Part shown: positions 60,246 through 64,000 of the stretch, one piece after another | Numbering within the stretch: position 1 is the stretch's first letter | Layout of the letters: each line of letters begins with the position of its first letter | Source of the DNA: Limobrevibacterium gyesilva | GTDB taxonomy: Bacteria > Pseudomonadota > Alphaproteobacteria > Acetobacterales > Acetobacteraceae | Direction of reading: 5' to 3' | Length of the DNA: 64,000 nucleotides | Assembly (NCBI RefSeq): GCF_025989185.1 | Contig: NZ_JAPDNT010000001.1 | Span: 1-64,000 of the forward strand | Notes under the pieces: model-generated | Told to the model about the DNA's origin: nothing | The model's database searches: none | What the model saw: the letters and a program-made list of their open reading frames with translations, nothing else | Program-made: the position numbers and the translations under genes

Positions 60246-60554
60246 TTACAGCTTGATCTCGACGTCCACGCCGGCCGCGAGATCGAGCTTCATCAGCGCG
60301 TCCACGGTTTGCGGAGTGGGCTCGACGATATCCAGCAGGCGCCGGTGAGTCCGGATCTCGAACTGCTCCCGGCTCTTCTTGTCGACATGCGGCGAACGGT
60401 TCACGGTGAAGCGCTCGATATGCGTCGGCAACGGGATCGGCCCGCGTACCCGCGCGCCCGTGCGCTTGGCCGTGTTCACGATCTCCTTCGTGCTGTTGTC
60501 CAGCACGCGATGATCGTACGCCTTCAGGCGGATGCGGATATTCTGGTTGTCCAT
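60246..60554 (-). CDS. rpsJ: 30S ribosomal protein S10
   Basis: A 102-residue S10, also the NusE partner of NusB in antitermination. [40 protein letters not shown] and [15 protein letters not shown] match; length is standard. It follows tuf by 61 bases, so str and S10 operons are joined as in many bacteria. Confidence 0.98.
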   Translation of the reverse strand: MDNQNIRIRLKAYDHRVLDNSTKEIVNTAKRTGARVRGPIPLPTHIERFTVNRSPHVDKKSREQFEIRTHRRLLDIVEPTPQTVDALMKLDLAAGVDVEIKL

Positions 60555-60615
60555 CTCTCAGTCTTCCAGGCTCCCCACCCTCGCGGGCGGGGACGCCGAT
60601 CCTTCAATTGCAGCC

Positions 60616-61803
60616 TCAGGCGACGATCTTGGCGACCACGCCGGCGCCGACGGTCCGGCCACCCTCGCGGATGGCGAAGCGCAGGCCCTCGTCCATGGCG
60701 ATCGGCGCGATCAGCGTCACGTCCATCGACACGTTGTCGCCCGGCATCACCATCTCGGTGCCTTCCGGCAGCGTCACGATGCCGGTCACGTCGGTGGTGC
60801 GGAAATAGAACTGCGGGCGGTAGTTGGTGAAGAACGGCGTGTGGCGGCCACCCTCTTCCTTCGTCAGGATGTAGCTCTCGGCCTTGAACTTCGTGTGCGG
60901 GGTGATCGTGCCCGGCTTGGCCAGAACCTGGCCGCGCTCCACGTCCTCGCGCTTGGTACCGCGCAGCAGCGCGCCGATGTTGTCGCCGGCCTGGCCCTGG
61001 TCGAGCAGCTTGCGGAACATCTCGACGCCCGTGACGATGGTCTTCACGGTGTCCTTCAGGCCGACGATCTCGACTTCCTCGCCGACGCGGATGATGCCGC
61101 GCTCGACACGGCCGGTCACCACGGTGCCACGCCCGGAGATCGAGAACACGTCCTCGACCGGCATCAGGAACGGCAGGTCCACGGCGCGCTCCGGCTGCGG
61201 GATGTAGGCGTCCACCGCTTCCATCAGCTTCAGCACCGCCTGCTCGCCCAGCTCCGGCTGGCGGTCTTCCAGCGCGCAGGTCGCCGAGCCCTTGATGATC
61301 GGGACCTCGTCGCCGGGGAACTGGTAGCTGCTCAGCAGCTCGCGAACCTCGAGCTCGACCAGCTCGAGCAGGTCGGGATCGGCGATGTCGCACTTGTTCA
61401 GGAACACCACGAGCGCGGGCACGCCCACCTGGCGGGCCAGCAGGATGTGCTCGCGGGTCTGCGGCATCGGGCCGTCGGCGGCGGACACGACCAGGATCGC
61501 GCCGTCCATCTGCGCGGCGCCGGTGATCATGTTCTTCACATAGTCGGCGTGGCCCGGGCAGTCGACATGCGCGTAGTGGCGCTTCGCGGTCTCATACTCC
61601 ACATGCGACGTGGAGATCGTGATGCCACGGGCGCGCTCTTCCGGAGCCCGGTCGATCTGGTCATATGCGGTGAAGGTCGCACCGCCGGCCTTCGCCAGCA
61701 CCTTCGTGATCGCTGCCGTCAGCGACGTCTTGCCATGGTCCACATGGCCGATCGTGCCGATGTTGCAATGCGGCTTGTTCCGCTCGAATTTCGCCTTGGC
61801 CAT
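60616..61803 (-). CDS. tuf: Elongation factor Tu
   Basis: A 395-residue GTPase delivering aminoacyl-tRNA to the ribosome. G1 [10 protein letters not shown] (about 19-28), switch I ARGITIS, G3 DCPGHADY, G4 NKCD, and domains 2-3 with [18 protein letters not shown] and GDNVSMDV are complete. It directly follows rpsG with a 64-base gap; fusA, which normally lies between them, is absent here. Whether a second tuf copy exists is not visible. Confidence 0.99.
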   Translation of the reverse strand: MAKAKFERNKPHCNIGTIGHVDHGKTSLTAAITKVLAKAGGATFTAYDQIDRAPEERARGITISTSHVEYETAKRHYAHVDCPGHADYVKNMITGAAQMDGAILVVSAADGPMPQTREHILLARQVGVPALVVFLNKCDIADPDLLELVELEVRELLSSYQFPGDEVPIIKGSATCALEDRQPELGEQAVLKLMEAVDAYIPQPERAVDLPFLMPVEDVFSISGRGTVVTGRVERGIIRVGEEVEIVGLKDTVKTIVTGVEMFRKLLDQGQAGDNIGALLRGTKREDVERGQVLAKPGTITPHTKFKAESYILTKEEGGRHTPFFTNYRPQFYFRTTDVTGIVTLPEGTEMVMPGDNVSMDVTLIAPIAMDEGLRFAIREGGRTVGAGVVAKIVA

Positions 61804-61867
61804 CGTCGTGTCTCCGTGCCCGCTCTACGATCCGGGGTGGGGGTGCAAGTCTTGTTGAGTGAAGATC

Positions 61868-62344
61868 CTACCAGCGGTAGTGGCTGAAGGCCTTGTTGGC
61901 CTCGGCCATCCGGTGGGTGTCTTCACGCTTCTTCACCGCCGAGCCGCGATTGTTCACCGCGTCCAGCAGTTCGTTCGAAAGCCGGTCTTCCATCGTGTGC
62001 TCGCCGCGCTTGCGCGCGGCATCGATGATCCACCGGATCGCCAGCGCCTGGCGACGCTCCGTGCGCACTTCGACGGGCACCTGGTAGGTGGCGCCGCCAA
62101 CCCGGCGGGAGCGGACCTCGACGGCCGGCTTCACGTTGTCCAGCGCCTCGTGGAACATGCGCACGGGATCGGCCTGGTTGCCGCCCCGCTTCTTGAGCAC
62201 GTCCAGGGCCCCGTAAACGATGCCCTCGGCGGCGGACTTCTTGCCGTCGTACATCAGCGCGTTCATGAAACGGCTGATCACGACGTCACCGAACTTCGCG
62301 TCCGGCAGGATCTCGCGCTTGACTGCGCGGCGACGGCGGCTCAT
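61868..62344 (-). CDS. rpsG: 30S ribosomal protein S7
   Basis: A 158-residue S7, initiator of 30S head assembly. [60 protein letters not shown] and [19 protein letters not shown] are standard. In E. coli S7 represses the str operon by binding between rpsL and rpsG; the 12-base gap here leaves little space for that. rpsG is followed by tuf. Confidence 0.98.
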   Translation of the reverse strand: MSRRRRAVKREILPDAKFGDVVISRFMNALMYDGKKSAAEGIVYGALDVLKKRGGNQADPVRMFHEALDNVKPAVEVRSRRVGGATYQVPVEVRTERRQALAIRWIIDAARKRGEHTMEDRLSNELLDAVNNRGSAVKKREDTHRMAEANKAFSHYRW

Positions 62345-62356
62345 CGCGCTCTCCTC

Positions 62357-62728
62357 TTACTTCGGACGCTTCGCGCCATACAGCGACCGGCGCTGACGAC
62401 GCTTGGCGATGCCCTGGGTGTCCAGCACGCCGCGGATGATGTGATAGCGCACGCCCGGCAAGTCCTTCACGCGCCCGCCGCGGATCAGCACCACGCTATG
62501 CTCCTGCAGGTTGTGGCCTTCGCCGGGGATGTAGCTCACCACTTCGTAGCCATTGGTCAGGCGCACCTTGGCGACCTTGCGAAGCGCCGAGTTCGGCTTC
62601 TTCGGCGTGGTCGTGTAGACGCGCGTGCAGACGCCGCGCTTCTGCGGGCATCCTTCGAGCGCCGGGACCTTGTTGCGCTTGGCCGCGGGCTCGCGCCCAT
62701 TGGCGATCAGCTGGTTGATGGTCGGCAT
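62357..62728 (-). CDS. rpsL: 30S ribosomal protein S12
   Basis: A 123-residue S12 of the decoding centre. [13 protein letters not shown], the loop [18 protein letters not shown] and the second loop [13 protein letters not shown] carry the residues whose changes give streptomycin resistance in other species; the visible residues are the sensitive form. Asp in VKDLPG is the usual methylthiolation site. ATG 62728 is canonical. A 220-base leader with a large hairpin precedes it. Confidence 0.98.
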   Translation of the reverse strand: MPTINQLIANGREPAAKRNKVPALEGCPQKRGVCTRVYTTTPKKPNSALRKVAKVRLTNGYEVVSYIPGEGHNLQEHSVVLIRGGRVKDLPGVRYHIIRGVLDTQGIAKRRQRRSLYGAKRPK

Positions 62729-62807
62729 AGACCCTCTTTCGATCCTATTGGCAAAGCCAAAACCTTGTGGCCGAACGCCGCACGGGTGACCGCCTTCCAC
62801 AAGCAAG

Positions 62808-62841
62808 CCCCGCAGCCGGTGGGACATCCCACCCTGCGGGG
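62808..62841 (-). promoter_or_regulatory. Large hairpin in the rpsL leader
   Basis: CCCCGCAG (62808-62815) pairs with CTGCGGGG (62834-62841), and after a 2-base bulge GGTGGG (62818-62823) pairs with CCCACC (62828-62833) around loop ACAT. The 14-bp stem lies about 80 bases before the rpsL start codon and about 110 after the likely transcription start. No T-run follows on the minus strand. Confidence 0.7.
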
Positions 62842-62956
62842 TTCGACCCTGCCTGCGGCCTGGGCGCCCCGGCTCGTTTGGGGTGCGGCGCCGCACGCTC
62901 TGGTGCCTGCAAACGACAGCCGCCCGAGCTAGAGTGGGGGTCGGCCGAGGGCGCGG

Positions 62957-62985
62957 AACCTACGGGCAGGGGGGAGCCGAGTCAA
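62957..62985 (-). promoter_or_regulatory. Promoter of the str operon
   Basis: On the minus strand TTGACT (62985-62980) and TAGGTT (62962-62957) are 17 bases apart. Two bases after the -10 box starts GCGCCCTCGG (62954-62945), the same sequence at the same distance as at the rpsM promoter. Confidence 0.7.
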
Positions 62986-63016
62986 GCGTTGGCGAGGCGT
63001 GAATGCCTTAAAAGAT

Positions 63017-63048
63017 GAAGGCCGGCGATGCACCCATCGCCGGCCTTC
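63017..63048 (-). terminator. Rho-independent terminator of the rpoBC operon
   Basis: A perfect 14-bp stem GAAGGCCGGCGATG / CATCGCCGGCCTTC around a 4-base loop, followed on the minus strand by ATCTTTTAAG. It lies 75 bases after the rpoC stop and just ahead of the str promoter. Confidence 0.88.
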
Positions 63049-63122
63049 CATGACCCGGGCGCGTGACTGCGCCGCGTCCGCGAATCCCGCACCCGGCACG
63101 GCCGGGTACGGCCCGATAACCC

Positions 63123-64000
<878 letters not shown>

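Larger units (their letters stand above)
62729..63122. other. Intergenic region between rpsL and rpoC
   Basis: A 394-base stretch with no gene. From rpoC toward rpsL it contains the rpoC terminator (63017-63048), the str promoter (62957-62985), a conserved initially transcribed segment (62936-62954), and a leader hairpin (62808-62841). Confidence 0.8.

Noticed and set aside
62357..62728. Streptomycin-resistance allele of rpsL
   Set aside because: The two loops ([10 protein letters not shown] and GGRVKDLPG) have the usual sensitive residues.

Overview
The window is chromosomal DNA of a high-GC alphaproteobacterium, most likely a Rhodospirillales member close to the Acetobacteraceae (an inference from gene content and order, not from a search). 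Pointers are ChpT, DUF4167, DUF1178 and DUF3553 proteins, an Atm1-type exporter, the F1-ATPase chaperone ATP12 beside an acylphosphatase, a lysC / flavin oxidoreductase / ptsP / HTH-DUF4115 / ispG / hisS / prfA / prmC block, and a strong GC bias that leaves very long open frames antisense to real genes. I see no prophage, insertion sequence, CRISPR array or defence island. The window is mostly core genome with a polysaccharide cassette in the middle.

Bases 1-13,300 (mostly + strand) carry the end of comF, glutaredoxin, a DUF1178 zinc-ribbon-like protein, ubiG (divergent), lysC, a nitronate-monooxygenase-like flavoprotein, ptsP, a RodZ-like membrane regulator, ispG, hisS, prfA, prmC and a DUF4167 protein. 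hisS-prfA-prmC are joined by overlapping stop/start codons. Bases 13,291-19,212 hold a Nudix hydrolase, an Atm1-type ABC exporter, a one-helix small protein, a family 2 glycosyltransferase, rpmB, moaA and a DUF3553 gene. Bases 19,336-25,519 are one chemotaxis/phosphorelay operon: chpT, a hybrid cheA, cheW, cheY, cheB, cheR.

Bases 25,536-38,603 (minus strand) hold a DSD1-type PLP enzyme, a LigB-type dioxygenase, and a polysaccharide set: galU and a phosphoglucomutase/phosphomannomutase make sugar nucleotides, and an AlgI-like MBOAT plus an SGNH-like protein would acetylate a polymer, next to a large YfhO-like membrane protein. Upstream lie a membrane J-domain gene and a malic enzyme that overlap by four bases. 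A tRNA-Leu(GAG) follows, then lipB, a DedA protein, an acylphosphatase, ATP12, an AsmA protein, a large-subunit pseudouridine synthase and rarA.

Bases 46,202-63,122 are the str, S10, spc and alpha ribosomal operons on the minus strand, in canonical order from rpsL to rplQ, with secY and adk, and ending at the C-terminus of rpoC. fusA is absent from its usual place between rpsG and tuf. Two well-formed promoters (upstream of rpsL and of rpsM) share an almost identical stretch starting two bases after the -10 box. Other non-coding signals include a three-copy 28-bp palindromic repeat carrying stops in all three frames, several clear terminators, and two related palindromes between the MBOAT and YfhO-like genes.
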